Of a stretch of 64,000 nucleotides of DNA, positions 26,773-36,172 are shown piece after piece. This DNA comes from Verrucomicrobiota bacterium. Its GTDB lineage: Bacteria > Verrucomicrobiota > Lentisphaeria > JABSQK01 > JAJFLO01. The position numbers and the translations under genes were made by a program. A model generated the notes under the pieces. The model worked only from the letters and a program-made list of their open reading frames with translations. It made no database searches and was not told where the DNA came from. How positions within the stretch are numbered: the stretch's first letter is position 1; each line of letters starts with the position of its first letter. The DNA is taken from assembly GCA_021772615.1 (NCBI GenBank), contig JAJFLQ010000062.1, forward strand, positions 1 to 64,000, written 5' to 3'.

Positions 26773-29700
26773 ATGCGGATAACCGAGTGGGCACTCAGAA
26801 ATCCCATCGCCATTAGCCTGGCGTCGTTCATCGTAATAACGCTGGGTGTGTATTCGTTTTTCAATATGGAACGAACGATCTTTCCAGCGTTCTCGATCAA
26901 TGCCGTTACCATCACTGTGGACATCGAGGGCGGCGCTACGCCTCGCCAGGTAGACAGCAGCGTTATCCAGCCGATCCAGGCGCAGTTGCAATCTGTCGGA
27001 GGTATCGCCAAGATTACCTCAACGGCGTTTGCAAACCGCGCCCACTTGCAGATCGACGTTGACGAGTCATACGATGTCGACGCCGTACTCAAGGTTGTGC
27101 GAAATCGCGTCGATGCCATCGATGATTTACCGGACAATGCAGGAAAACCGCGTGTGATGCAGGTCGAGTCGCGATTGCCAGCGCTCTATCTGGGTATCTG
27201 CGGCGTTGACATGGATGCAACATCGCTGGACCGCGTCGCGACCGAGGTCGCTGGCGAACTCCGACGTGATCTCGGTTTGGCCTATGTCGAGTCGTTTTTG
27301 CCGCGGGCCCGGGAGATCACGATACTTGCGCCGTCGCAGAGGCTTCTTGCCATGGGCCTTTCAATCGAATCACTTGCGGATCAGATTCGCGGCCACAACC
27401 TCGAGCTGTTTGCAGGCAATATCAGGGGGGAACATGGCCAGATCCTCATCAGCAGCGGCGGGCCAAAGCAAACCGTGCATGCGTTGCGGAACATTCCGAT
27501 TGCGTTCGATAATGGCGAAACGCTGTTGTTGGAGGACGTCGTCGGGCGCGACAATATTCGGGATGGTTTCGCGGGAGACGATGTGATTGCCGAGGTGAAC
27601 GGCAAACCGTCGGTGGTGCTCGTCATCAGCAAGGGCGACAATGACGATCTCATTAAGATCTGCGATGACGTAAAACGATATGCCGCGAAAAAATCGCTGC
27701 CGGACTCGATCGAGCTGGTAGCGTTTTTTGATAATTCGGTCGCCACGCATGACAACCTCAACCTGATTATCAAGAACGGAATTCTCGGGCTGGCGTTGCT
27801 GCTGCTTTCCCTCGCGTTGTTTCTGGATTGGAAGATTGCACTTTGGACAACGTCGGGTGTCGCATTCGCGCTCATTGGCACAATTGCGGTAATGAAATTG
27901 CTCGGGCACTCAATGAACATGGTCATGATGCTGGGGTTCGGCGTGGCTACCGGGATCATCGTCGACGACGCGATCATTATCGGTGAACGCTACTTCAGAT
28001 ATACCAGCAGCGGTGTCGATCCAGACCGGGCTGCTGCCAGGTCTGTGTCCGACCTGGCGGTGCCTATCTTTATCATGGTCGTATCGTCTGTGGCTGCGTT
28101 TTTTCCGCTGCTACTTATTTCCGGTGTTTATGGAGAACTGGTCGCGCCGTTCCCGATCGTGATTATTGTCGCATTGCTGTTGTCCCTGGTGGAAAGCCTT
28201 TGGATCCTGCCGACACATCTGGCGCATCACAGTCAGCCGGAGAGCCGCATGATGCGGCTGATCGAACTCTGCGCATCGCCGTTGATACGCCTGGCTGATG
28301 TGCTGCAGCCGCTTTTGATTGGATGCCTCAACGCGGTCGGTGAAAAGGTTATTCGCCCGTCAATCGGTTTTTTTCTGAAAAACCGATACGCCTTTGCGGT
28401 ACTGTTTGTGAGCGGCATTGTCTTTCAGCATCAGTTGATTGCACATCAATTCATAGCCATAGAGTTTGATCCCGATATCGATGCAGAGTACGTCCAAGCC
28501 ACCCTGACTTTGCCCGTGGGTACACCATTGCATGTGACGGAGGCTGCCACCCGGCATCGGGAAGACTCGGCCGCGGCGCCCGCGCGCGCGGCCGCCGCCG
28601 AATCGGGCGGCGTCGATCCGGTGCAGGAACAGATTCTTTTTGCCGGCAGACATGGCCCGCACACGGCCGGGGTGACTGTTCATTTGATCCGTCCCGACGC
28701 CGGTAGGAAAATAACTGGAAAAGCCTTTCTGGATCGCTGGCGCGCGTCGACGACCGAGTTGCCGAGAATTCGATCGCTGGAGTTTACGGTAGAAAATTCA
28801 CCGACGGAAAAACCGATCGACGTGCAGCTTCTGGCCAATGATGACGCCGTGTTGCGTCAGGCGGAGAGCGACTTGCTTACATATCTGAAGCAGGTCGACG
28901 GTGTCGTTGGCGTGAATACAGACAACCAGCCCGGAGCATTGGCAGTGCGGGTACAGCGGAAGCCGCACATTGCAAACGAACAATTAAGCGAGACAGCAAT
29001 CATCTCGACGTTGGCTAATCGCTATGTGGGGACAACCGTTGACTCCTTTTACCGTGACGACAAAGAAGTGAAGATCAGCGTGCGTGCAGATCCGTCAGAT
29101 CGCGCCAGCTACATTCGATTACGCACGATGCCACTGCAGAACGGCGTCACGCTTAACCAGGTTGCCGATCTTCAATTGTATCACGAGCCGGTGCAGATTC
29201 GTCGGATTAACGGACAGCATACTGTGGCGATTTCGGCGGACGTGGACACAACGGCAGGCGCCAACATCACGACGATCAAATCCAATTTGCATGACGATTT
29301 TCTGCCGGAGTTAAAGCAGCGATACCCCGGACTCGACTATTCGTATTCCGAGGCGACGCAAGAGTCGGTGGACAGTATGTTTCGTAGTTTTGCTATCGCT
29401 CTGATCGTGATATACCTGATCCTTGCATCGTACCTACGTTCATATATCGAACCCATCATTGTCATGGTCGCCATTCTCATTTCCCTACTGGGGGCGGTTC
29501 TTGGCCATTGGGCGCTGGGGCAATCCCTGACGCTGATGTCGGGGTTCGGTATCATTGGACTGGCCGGCATCGTGGTCAACGACTCGATCATTCTCGTCGA
29601 GGCCATAAAGGGGTTGGTCCGCGAGGGGCAACCAATAGAGGTGGCGCTGCCGCAGGGGGCGTTAAATCGGTTGTTACCTATATTCCTGACGTCGGTAACG

Positions 29701-29922
29701 TTGATTCTGTCTTCGTGTCCGTTGCTGTTTGAAGACTCTCTGGCGGCCGAATGGCTGGTGCCGATCAACATCTCGTTCGTTTTCGGTCTCGCCTTTTCGA
29801 CGATTGTGATTCTCTTCGTTATTCCGATCGGTTACGCCATAATCCTTGATGTCGTATCATGGATCAATAAGATTATTTACGGCAAATCCCCGTCGCGCGA
29901 AGAATTAATCGTCAATGTTTGA
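26773..29922 (+). CDS. RND-family efflux pump (HAE1/AcrB-like)
   Basis: At 1049 residues the protein has the normal length and repeat of RND pumps: a first helix after ITEWALRNPIAIS, a large periplasmic loop, helices 2-6 with GVATGIIVDDAIIIGERYF in helix 4 (the proton-relay Asp pair), a second periplasmic loop, then GIIGLAGIVVNDSIILVEAI in the second half. It would drive proton-coupled export in complex with the preceding adaptor and the TolC-like channel. Residues about 597-618 form an Ala/Arg-rich, very G+C-rich stretch where other pumps have a helix. Substrate is not predictable. Confidence 0.92.
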   Translation: MRITEWALRNPIAISLASFIVITLGVYSFFNMERTIFPAFSINAVTITVDIEGGATPRQVDSSVIQPIQAQLQSVGGIAKITSTAFANRAHLQIDVDESYDVDAVLKVVRNRVDAIDDLPDNAGKPRVMQVESRLPALYLGICGVDMDATSLDRVATEVAGELRRDLGLAYVESFLPRAREITILAPSQRLLAMGLSIESLADQIRGHNLELFAGNIRGEHGQILISSGGPKQTVHALRNIPIAFDNGETLLLEDVVGRDNIRDGFAGDDVIAEVNGKPSVVLVISKGDNDDLIKICDDVKRYAAKKSLPDSIELVAFFDNSVATHDNLNLIIKNGILGLALLLLSLALFLDWKIALWTTSGVAFALIGTIAVMKLLGHSMNMVMMLGFGVATGIIVDDAIIIGERYFRYTSSGVDPDRAAARSVSDLAVPIFIMVVSSVAAFFPLLLISGVYGELVAPFPIVIIVALLLSLVESLWILPTHLAHHSQPESRMMRLIELCASPLIRLADVLQPLLIGCLNAVGEKVIRPSIGFFLKNRYAFAVLFVSGIVFQHQLIAHQFIAIEFDPDIDAEYVQATLTLPVGTPLHVTEAATRHREDSAAAPARAAAAESGGVDPVQEQILFAGRHGPHTAGVTVHLIRPDAGRKITGKAFLDRWRASTTELPRIRSLEFTVENSPTEKPIDVQLLANDDAVLRQAESDLLTYLKQVDGVVGVNTDNQPGALAVRVQRKPHIANEQLSETAIISTLANRYVGTTVDSFYRDDKEVKISVRADPSDRASYIRLRTMPLQNGVTLNQVADLQLYHEPVQIRRINGQHTVAISADVDTTAGANITTIKSNLHDDFLPELKQRYPGLDYSYSEATQESVDSMFRSFAIALIVIYLILASYLRSYIEPIIVMVAILISLLGAVLGHWALGQSLTLMSGFGIIGLAGIVVNDSIILVEAIKGLVREGQPIEVALPQGALNRLLPIFLTSVTLILSSCPLLFEDSLAAEWLVPINISFVFGLAFSTIVILFVIPIGYAIILDVVSWINKIIYGKSPSREELIVNV

Positions 29923-29962
29923 GCGTATACGCCCTTCACGTAATCGAACGTCGTCACCGCAA

Positions 29963-31288
29963 TCAACCACGGCGGTATACCGTGCAGGCAATGTCGTCCG
30001 CGAAACGAGGGATCAGGTAAGCATTCACGGGTATGTCCAGGCGCGGAAATTCCAGTTGCCATGCCTTGAGTACCGCGTTCAGTGTAACGACCATCATGAG
30101 TTCGGCGAGGTGCCGACCAATACATTGGCGGGCGCCTTCCAGAAATGGAATGTGCGTGAATGGTGTTTCGGGTTCGAGCTGCGGATTCCAGCGATCGGGG
30201 TTGAATATCTTCGGCCGATCCCAGAAGTCGGGGTGGTGGTGGAGCGCGTAATTCAGAATCAGCACCTCGCTATCTGCAGGTAGGGTCACGCCGTTCGTGT
30301 CGACCGGTATGCCTGTGCGTCGCGCGCTGGCCATGGCTACCGGGTACATGCGTAATATTTCCTTCACAAATTTCATGCAATGCGGCAGCTTCGGTATGTC
30401 CTCCCGGACCGGATGGTCGCGGCCACCAAGGACGGTCCGGAATTCATCGTGAAGTACGTCTGCCCATACCGGATGCCGGCCGAATTCGTAGAGACCGCAG
30501 GTGATCACATAGTCGATCGCATTGAACGCACCGTAGATATGATTGACCTCGTTTGTGATCTCGTCGAGAGTGAAGCCGGCCCGGATCATGTTACAAATAG
30601 CGGAGCCGTCATTCTCGAATATGTCCGCTGCAATGATCGTCTTGACATGGTCCCGTAGCCGCCGTGTCTGCCGCTGCAGTGCGAGGAAATGCAGAATTCT
30701 GGATGGCAGATGTCGAAGTTGTGAGAGCGTGACATCGGGTGTGTCGATACGATTCCGATCCTCCGCCCTCATCGTCATGAATTTGTAGTGCACGAGTTCC
30801 CGAAGCAAAGGCTTGACCACCGTGTGCCTGTGGTCGAGCCCATAGAAGACCCGGGCCGCAATGCCGACATTCATCTCCGCGCACGCGGTGAACAGGTCCG
30901 CAATGTTATCGCGATCCTGCCATCCGGCAACATACGCGTTTACGTGGTGGTGGACGTATGCCGGGAACTGGTTGGCATGCTGCGGCGTAAACACGGACAT
31001 TATCGCTTTGGTATGACGTTGCCATGCCGCGCCGTCCATAAACAAGACACCCGCCGTTCCCGGAACTTTGCCAAGAAGCTGATACAGATGAGAACGTTTG
31101 CGCGTGTGTTTCTTGGTCATCAACAGCGTCCTGACCAGTATCGGATCGCAGGTCGCCGTGACGCCGCGGAAGCCAAAGGTTTTTCCGTACTTCAACGCCA
31201 GATCGGTCCACGCATCGTGACCGCGGCGTCGGAATGCGTCCGCGATTTCGCGACGGTCAGGTCCGGGAAGTGATGCCTTATTGCTCAT
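29963..31288 (-). CDS. Cytochrome P450 (downstream member of tandem pair)
   Basis: The 441-residue protein has the P450 heme loop FLEGARQCIGRHLAE with the thiolate Cys389, the K-helix ExxR in VKEILRMYP and the PDRW element. The I-helix, normally A/G-G-x-D/E-T, reads GAFNAID (about 253-259), so the acid-alcohol pair that handles oxygen protons is missing. ATG 31288 was preferred over ATG 31324 because it aligns with the N-terminus of the paralogue (MSN...KYGKTF). It follows that paralogue by about 50 bases. No ferredoxin or reductase gene is nearby. The fold is certain; reaction and substrate are unknown. Confidence 0.88.
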   Translation of the reverse strand: MSNKASLPGPDRREIADAFRRRGHDAWTDLALKYGKTFGFRGVTATCDPILVRTLLMTKKHTRKRSHLYQLLGKVPGTAGVLFMDGAAWQRHTKAIMSVFTPQHANQFPAYVHHHVNAYVAGWQDRDNIADLFTACAEMNVGIAARVFYGLDHRHTVVKPLLRELVHYKFMTMRAEDRNRIDTPDVTLSQLRHLPSRILHFLALQRQTRRLRDHVKTIIAADIFENDGSAICNMIRAGFTLDEITNEVNHIYGAFNAIDYVITCGLYEFGRHPVWADVLHDEFRTVLGGRDHPVREDIPKLPHCMKFVKEILRMYPVAMASARRTGIPVDTNGVTLPADSEVLILNYALHHHPDFWDRPKIFNPDRWNPQLEPETPFTHIPFLEGARQCIGRHLAELMMVVTLNAVLKAWQLEFPRLDIPVNAYLIPRFADDIACTVYRRG

Positions 31289-31342
31289 GTCTTCGGAGTT
31301 CGGATACGTATGGGTTGATTGCAAATGGTGCGGTGGTGATCA

Positions 31343-32680
31343 TTACTCCTGCACACCATCGTCGCCACCGGTCGAACGCCGGCGCAGACGAAATGGAATG
31401 GCCTCTGCGAACCGCGGAACCATATATGGTGTCAGGCGAACGTCATCTTTGAATATTTCTACCGTGTAGTTACGTACGAGTGCGCTGATGATGGTAATGA
31501 ACTGAAGTTCCGCCAGGCGTCTGCCGATGCACTGCCGCGCTCCCTCGAGAAAGGGGATGAATGAATACGGTATTCTGGGCTCAGGATGACGCCGCCACCG
31601 ATCAGGATCGAATGCATTCGCGGCGTCCCAATGGTCGGGATGATGATGCAAGGCGTGCAGCAGGATAAGTATTTCGGAGCCGCCGGGTATTTGCAGGCCG
31701 TGATACGATAGTGTTGATCCGCTTTGGCGCGCAATCCCCATCGATCCCGGATATCTGCGTAGTACTTCCTTCATGAAATTCGACAGGCATATCAATCGTG
31801 GCAGGTCGTCCAACGCTGGCGCGCTGCGACTGCCAAGTACGGCACAGGATTCGACCCGGAGGGCATCAATCCAGATCGGATTTCGTCCCAGTTCGTAGAT
31901 GCCGCACGTGACAATGAAGTTGACTGCATCGTAAACCCAGAACAGGTGCGCGGCCATGCATGCGATCGCGTTCGTTCCAAAGTCGGCCAGGTGGAGGCAA
32001 TCGATCCAGTTGACACCGTGTACGCCGCGTGCCCGGCGATCCTGGATGATTGTCGATATGATTCGGCGCACTCGCGCTAGCCTGCGCGACATTACAAGGC
32101 ACGACCACGGAATTGTCAGCATCTTGCGCGTGTCGATACAGAAATCATCCAGCCTGCTTCGGCTCCGTTCTGTTTCGCTTTTCCACGACTCGAGGGCGTG
32201 TCGCAGTTCCGGCGCCTGCGGTTGGTCCGGCGTTAACCCGTAGCCAATCTCGAAGGCGATTCTCGATCCGAGTTCAGAGACCGAACTGAACAGGTCCGGG
32301 CACCGTTCGACGTTTGCCGCAGCGTCGGTAAATGCGTCGGTCGCGTCGGCAATCACATGGTCGCATGTCACGATATGTTCCCGGTGAAACACCGGCATCA
32401 ATGCGTGGAGCTGCCTTTTCCACATCTCTCCCTCGGTAAACAGTGGACCGGCCATACCCGGCATATGGCGGAACAACCGGTGTATGCGCGACCTTCGCCG
32501 GGTATGCGTCTTGCGCATCAGCAATGTCTGCACCGGCTCCGGGTCGCAAGTGAGCGTGAGGTTCCTGTACCTGAATGTCTTGCCATATTTCTGTGCTAGT
32601 GTGACCCACGCTGTGGCGGGATCCTGCGCCAGGTAGCGCCGTGCCTCGCCGACTCCAAGCACCTTTAATGTATTCGACAT
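31343..32680 (-). CDS. Cytochrome P450 (upstream member of tandem pair)
   Basis: The 445-residue protein keeps the ExxR motif (MKEVLRRYP), the FDPDRW element and the heme loop FLEGARQCIGRRLAEL with Cys384. The I-helix reads WVYDAVN (about 248-254), so an acid is present but the following Thr is Ala. It shares long similar blocks with the downstream P450 (KYGKTF, TCDP, FLEGARQCIGR, PRFA), showing an old tandem duplication. Starting at the ATG at 32680, it is the first intact gene downstream of a decayed dehydrogenase on the same strand. Both could act in one lipid or secondary-metabolite pathway (inference). Confidence 0.88.
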   Translation of the reverse strand: MSNTLKVLGVGEARRYLAQDPATAWVTLAQKYGKTFRYRNLTLTCDPEPVQTLLMRKTHTRRRSRIHRLFRHMPGMAGPLFTEGEMWKRQLHALMPVFHREHIVTCDHVIADATDAFTDAAANVERCPDLFSSVSELGSRIAFEIGYGLTPDQPQAPELRHALESWKSETERSRSRLDDFCIDTRKMLTIPWSCLVMSRRLARVRRIISTIIQDRRARGVHGVNWIDCLHLADFGTNAIACMAAHLFWVYDAVNFIVTCGIYELGRNPIWIDALRVESCAVLGSRSAPALDDLPRLICLSNFMKEVLRRYPGSMGIARQSGSTLSYHGLQIPGGSEILILLHALHHHPDHWDAANAFDPDRWRRHPEPRIPYSFIPFLEGARQCIGRRLAELQFITIISALVRNYTVEIFKDDVRLTPYMVPRFAEAIPFRLRRRSTGGDDGVQE

Positions 32681-32837
32681 GAGCTTGTGCTCTTATATTG
32701 ATCCGACACTGATTGGATGATTGTGACCGACCCCGAAAACGCGCAACAATGCCCCCCTCCAGCGTCATTTTCATACCGCATGGCCGGGGGTAGGACCCGC
32801 GTCCGGCACGACATAAGATCAATGTCTACGTGCACGG

Positions 32838-33092
32838 TCAATCGCGTAACGCCGGATTTTTCGCTTCCATCACGGTAATGATCTTGTCTGAAATCGACGC
32901 CGGCGTCGCGAACGCGAAAGTGCCGCGACTCGGTTAATCCCGCTTCCTCAAAACGGCCGAGTGACGCGGCAGTGCAGTCGCGACGGTTCGGTATCCTTTC
33001 TGCCGTAGTTTTCTCACCAGTTCAAGGCCGATGCCGGCGCTGGCGCCGGTAACCAGTACAACGTTTGACCCGACATTCGGCTGGGTGATCAT
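32838..33092 (-). pseudogene. Short-chain dehydrogenase/reductase remnant with large internal deletion
   Basis: From ATG 33092, with AAAGGG about 7 bases upstream, the frame encodes 52 residues that are plainly the N-terminus of an SDR: NVVLVTGASAGIGLELVRKL carries the TGxxxGIG nucleotide-binding loop. An in-frame TAA at 32934 follows, and the same frame then reads FAFATPASISDKIITVMEAK with NPALR, which resembles the C-terminus of SDRs. The catalytic YxxxK and about 170 residues are gone. This looks like an internally deleted gene. It lies 23 bases downstream of tatD and upstream of the P450 pair on the same strand, so it may once have served the P450 pathway. Confidence 0.7.
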
Positions 33093-33115
33093 GCAGCACC
33101 CTTTACGGGAGACAC

Positions 33116-33874
33116 TTATTGGATGTTGAAAAAACGAAGCGCGTTTGATGTGGACAGATCGATCAGTGCCTCGACCGGCAGGTCGAGCTCCTCGGCTGCA
33201 CGTGCAATAATATGTGTCATATAGGCGGGTTCGTTGCGCTTGCCTCGCATCGGCACTGGCGCCAGATAGGGGGAGTCGGTTTCGAACAATATGCGATCTC
33301 TCGGTACGGATCGGAGCACGTCACGCACGCTATCGGACCGTTTGAATGTCATAATACCGTTGAAGGAAAGAAAACCGCCGATATCGATGAATCGCTGTGC
33401 CCAGGCCTTGCTGCCCGTGAAGCAGTGGACCACGAACGGTACGCGCCCCTTGAGCGTTTGCTTGATTAGGTCGTAACAGTCCTCGAATGCGTCACGGCAG
33501 TGAACGACCACCGGTAGATGCCGGCACGCTGCGAGGTCGAGAAAAGACTCGAACACGCGCCGTTGTACTGCTTTTTCCGCGGTGACGTAGTGGTAATCCA
33601 ATCCGATTTCGCCAATCGCAACGACGCGCGGCCAGTCGAGATAGGCCGAATACGACGCGATTTCACCATCGAAATTGTCCGCGTCATGCGGGTGTACGCC
33701 GACGGCGGCATAGATCGACCCGTTTTGGCCGATACGCCTGAGCGTGTCAGCGATTACGCTTACCGGTGCACCGGCAAGCACGAACCGATTCACTCCTGCC
33801 GCCTCCGCGCGTTGCATCATGCCGTCTAAATCATCTTCTTCCTGCAAATGAAAATGCGTATCAAAAATATTCAA
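33116..33874 (-). CDS. tatD: TatD-family metal-dependent hydrolase / DNase
   Basis: The 252-residue length is normal for TatD. Metal ligands are visible in FDTHFHL (His7, His9), GEIGLDYH (Glu), VVHCRDAF and VVHCFTG (His residues) and ETDSPYLAP (Asp). TatD enzymes are amidohydrolase-fold 3'-5' exonucleases or quality-control hydrolases in the cytoplasm. It heads a minus-strand run toward the SDR remnant and P450s, but nothing suggests that its function is linked to theirs. The start codon ATG 33874 gives the standard N-terminus. Confidence 0.93.
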   Translation of the reverse strand: MNIFDTHFHLQEEDDLDGMMQRAEAAGVNRFVLAGAPVSVIADTLRRIGQNGSIYAAVGVHPHDADNFDGEIASYSAYLDWPRVVAIGEIGLDYHYVTAEKAVQRRVFESFLDLAACRHLPVVVHCRDAFEDCYDLIKQTLKGRVPFVVHCFTGSKAWAQRFIDIGGFLSFNGIMTFKRSDSVRDVLRSVPRDRILFETDSPYLAPVPMRGKRNEPAYMTHIIARAAEELDLPVEALIDLSTSNALRFFNIQ

Positions 33875-34566
33875 TATAAATGGTTTCCCACTTTTAATTC
33901 GTTCATTCAGAGATAGTTTACGCCGTTATGGACCATGCCGGAAGGAAAGCCAGTCGAGCCGTTTCTCAGCCATTTAATTGGAATACGGTATTTCTGAAAC
34001 CGAATCACCGCAAATACACATTATCGGAATTGCGTGTTCGGCACGTTGGTCGCTTCACGGTTGCAGTTACCGGAATCGCTATTATTCTGGTCGGTTTGGA
34101 AGGTATCTTGAAGTAAGCAGCGTATCCGGTTTGCGTCACGTAGGTCGTGATCACGCACACCCATGACGAAAAGCCTGCCGAATGCCGGTGGGCTGGCGCG
34201 AATCGTGCTGCTTGAACCCCATTGGAATCGGTTGACAGGCAATGTTGAATCGAGCCGTTTTATCGAGTGTCGAGCCGCGATCGTGGTACGACGACCGGTG
34301 GGAACTCCGGTAAATTGCCGTTGCTGCCGACTTGGTATCGTCGTTCGTGCGCTACGCGTCCGGATGGCTGAATCGCAGCAGGTGCACGACTCCTCACTGA
34401 TCGTTTCTATCCTTCCGGTATGTCAGAGATTCTGCCGCGATTCATACCGTTGTCTGTTGTGAATCAAGGACTGTTCCCGGGGTGTCGAGCTGATGTTGTC
34501 TCTGTCTGATGGCTGCGACACAGGTGTGGCTGAGCCACGAGATAAGTATGGACTAGAGAGGTTACA
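33875..34566. other. Intergenic region between tatD and yqeY
   Basis: This 690-base stretch has no convincing gene. A 62-codon plus-strand frame (33928-34116) ends in a hydrophobic segment, FTVAVTGIAIILVGLEGIL, which could be one membrane helix, but it has no clear ribosome-binding site. A 99-codon frame follows (34163-34462) with no recognisable features. No tRNA, terminator hairpin or repeat was seen. It could hold a decayed gene; promoters for the divergent tatD and yqeY must lie here. Confidence 0.5.
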
Positions 34567-35022
34567 ATGAGATTGTATGACAAGGTGAATGAAGCGCTGA
34601 AAGACGCGATGCGCAACAAGGACGCGACCCGATTGGCGTCGGTTCGGGCATTGCGTGGTGAGATAATCAAGCTTGAGAAAAATGGTACCGGTGAACCGGT
34701 TTCGGACGAGGACATTGTTCGCCTGGTCAAGGCGCAAATCAAACAGCGCCGGGACGCCGTTGCAATGTTTGAAAAAGGAGACAGAGCCGATCTGATTGCT
34801 TCCGAAGAGAACGAGATTGTGGTGCTGTCGGAGTTTCTGCCACCGCAACTGTCGGAAGATCAGATCCGTCAAATCGTGGCAGATGTAATTGCAAAGGTGG
34901 ATGCACGCGGCATGAAGGACATGGGCAAAGTAATGAAAGAGACGACAGCCGCTATCCGCGCTACCGGTAAAGACGCCGACAATCGCAGTGTCTCGGGGAT
35001 CGTAAAGACAGCGTTATGTTAA
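34567..35022 (+). CDS. yqeY: GatB/YqeY domain protein
   Basis: This 151-residue protein matches YqeY across its full length: LYDKVNEALKDAMRNKDATR, LASVRALRGEI, RRDAVAMFEKGDRADL and EFLPPQLSEDQIRQIV. The domain is related to the tRNA-binding tail of the GatB amidotransferase subunit, but the free-standing protein has no settled function. AGAGAGG lies about 5 bases before the ATG. It is followed after about 90 bases by the antiporter gene. Confidence 0.93.
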   Translation: MRLYDKVNEALKDAMRNKDATRLASVRALRGEIIKLEKNGTGEPVSDEDIVRLVKAQIKQRRDAVAMFEKGDRADLIASEENEIVVLSEFLPPQLSEDQIRQIVADVIAKVDARGMKDMGKVMKETTAAIRATGKDADNRSVSGIVKTALC

Positions 35023-35111
35023 AGCAGCCCCTGCAGCAGCACCGCAATGGCGCTATTGTCTGTTGCATCGTCTTGCAGCCGAAGCAGGACTGAGCCGACA
35101 CAAGGCACATT

Positions 35112-36092
35112 ATGGATTTTGTAACCGCAAACATCGGTATCAATATTTTGTTATTTGTCGCGGGTGTTGCCATGTTGGTAAAGGGCAGCGACGGCGTTGT
35201 TGAAGGCGCATCGCATATCGCCACGCACTTTCGCATTTCCGACGCGGTGATCGGTCTGACCCTGGTCAGTATCGGCACATCGCTGCCGGAACTTGCGACA
35301 AATGTTTATGCAGCGGCGATCGACCAGAGTGTCGTGGCAATCGGCAATGTCGTAGGCAGCAATGTCACCAATACGCTGTTGGTTGCCGGAATCGCCGTTG
35401 CCGGTATGGGAACGATTGCTACCAGCAAGATCATGTTTCACCGCGATGTCGTTCTGATGCTGCTCGTCTTTTGCCTGTTCGCCTGTCTCTGCTATTTTTT
35501 TAACGGCGACCAGTTTGTCATCGGTCGACTTGAGGGTGGCCTTCTACTCGTTGCTTTCGCTGTCTACCTTGTACATCTTCTCCGTTCGGAAAAAGACGAG
35601 ATCGCGTCGTGCGGCCACGCAGGTCATCTCCACCCCGGCGGTATCGGCGTGGTATTCGTAAGCGTGTTTTTTTTCGGTGTGCTGGTGGTGTTCGGGGCGA
35701 AGTTGATGGTTGACAACGTGGTGTGGGGCGCTCGCGAATTCGATGTGCCCGAAGCTTTAATTTCGGCGACGATAATCGCGCTGGGCACGTCCCTTCCGGA
35801 AGTTGCCGTGACAGTCACAGGCATCGTCAAGAAAAAAAATGATATCGCAATGGGGAACATCGTTGGCAGTAACACCTTCAATCTGCTACTGGTAATGGCA
35901 TGTACGGCGTTGATCAGGCCGGTTGATATAAGCCATGAGGTGCGGTACTTTCTGTTGCCGACCATGCTGGGGGCTGGAGCCGTGTTCGCGATCTTCCTGA
36001 GGACGGGCTGGGCGCTGGTGCGTTGGGAGGGTGTGGTGTTGCTCGCTGGGTATGGTTTATTCATTGGTTTCAACGTCGCTCAGCTCTACTAA
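35112..36092 (+). CDS. Sodium/calcium exchanger-family antiporter (CaCA, YrbG-like)
   Basis: The 326-residue membrane protein has ten predicted helices in two inverted halves. Each half has the alpha-repeat: GTSLPELATNVY with GNVVGSNVTN, and GTSLPEVAVTVT with GNIVGSNTFN, which supply the acidic and polar residues of the cation site. The hydrophilic loop between halves is short (about residues 155-172), as in bacterial YrbG/MaxK types. It would exchange Ca2+ or K+ for Na+ or H+ across the inner membrane. Ion specificity cannot be assigned. Confidence 0.92.
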   Translation: MDFVTANIGINILLFVAGVAMLVKGSDGVVEGASHIATHFRISDAVIGLTLVSIGTSLPELATNVYAAAIDQSVVAIGNVVGSNVTNTLLVAGIAVAGMGTIATSKIMFHRDVVLMLLVFCLFACLCYFFNGDQFVIGRLEGGLLLVAFAVYLVHLLRSEKDEIASCGHAGHLHPGGIGVVFVSVFFFGVLVVFGAKLMVDNVVWGAREFDVPEALISATIIALGTSLPEVAVTVTGIVKKKNDIAMGNIVGSNTFNLLLVMACTALIRPVDISHEVRYFLLPTMLGAGAVFAIFLRTGWALVRWEGVVLLAGYGLFIGFNVAQLY

Positions 36093-36172
36093 ATTAAAAA
36101 AGTCGAAAATTTTACCAAAACCTGTTGGACAATGCGCACTCTCTTTTGTAGTTTACCTATTCCATTTTTTTT

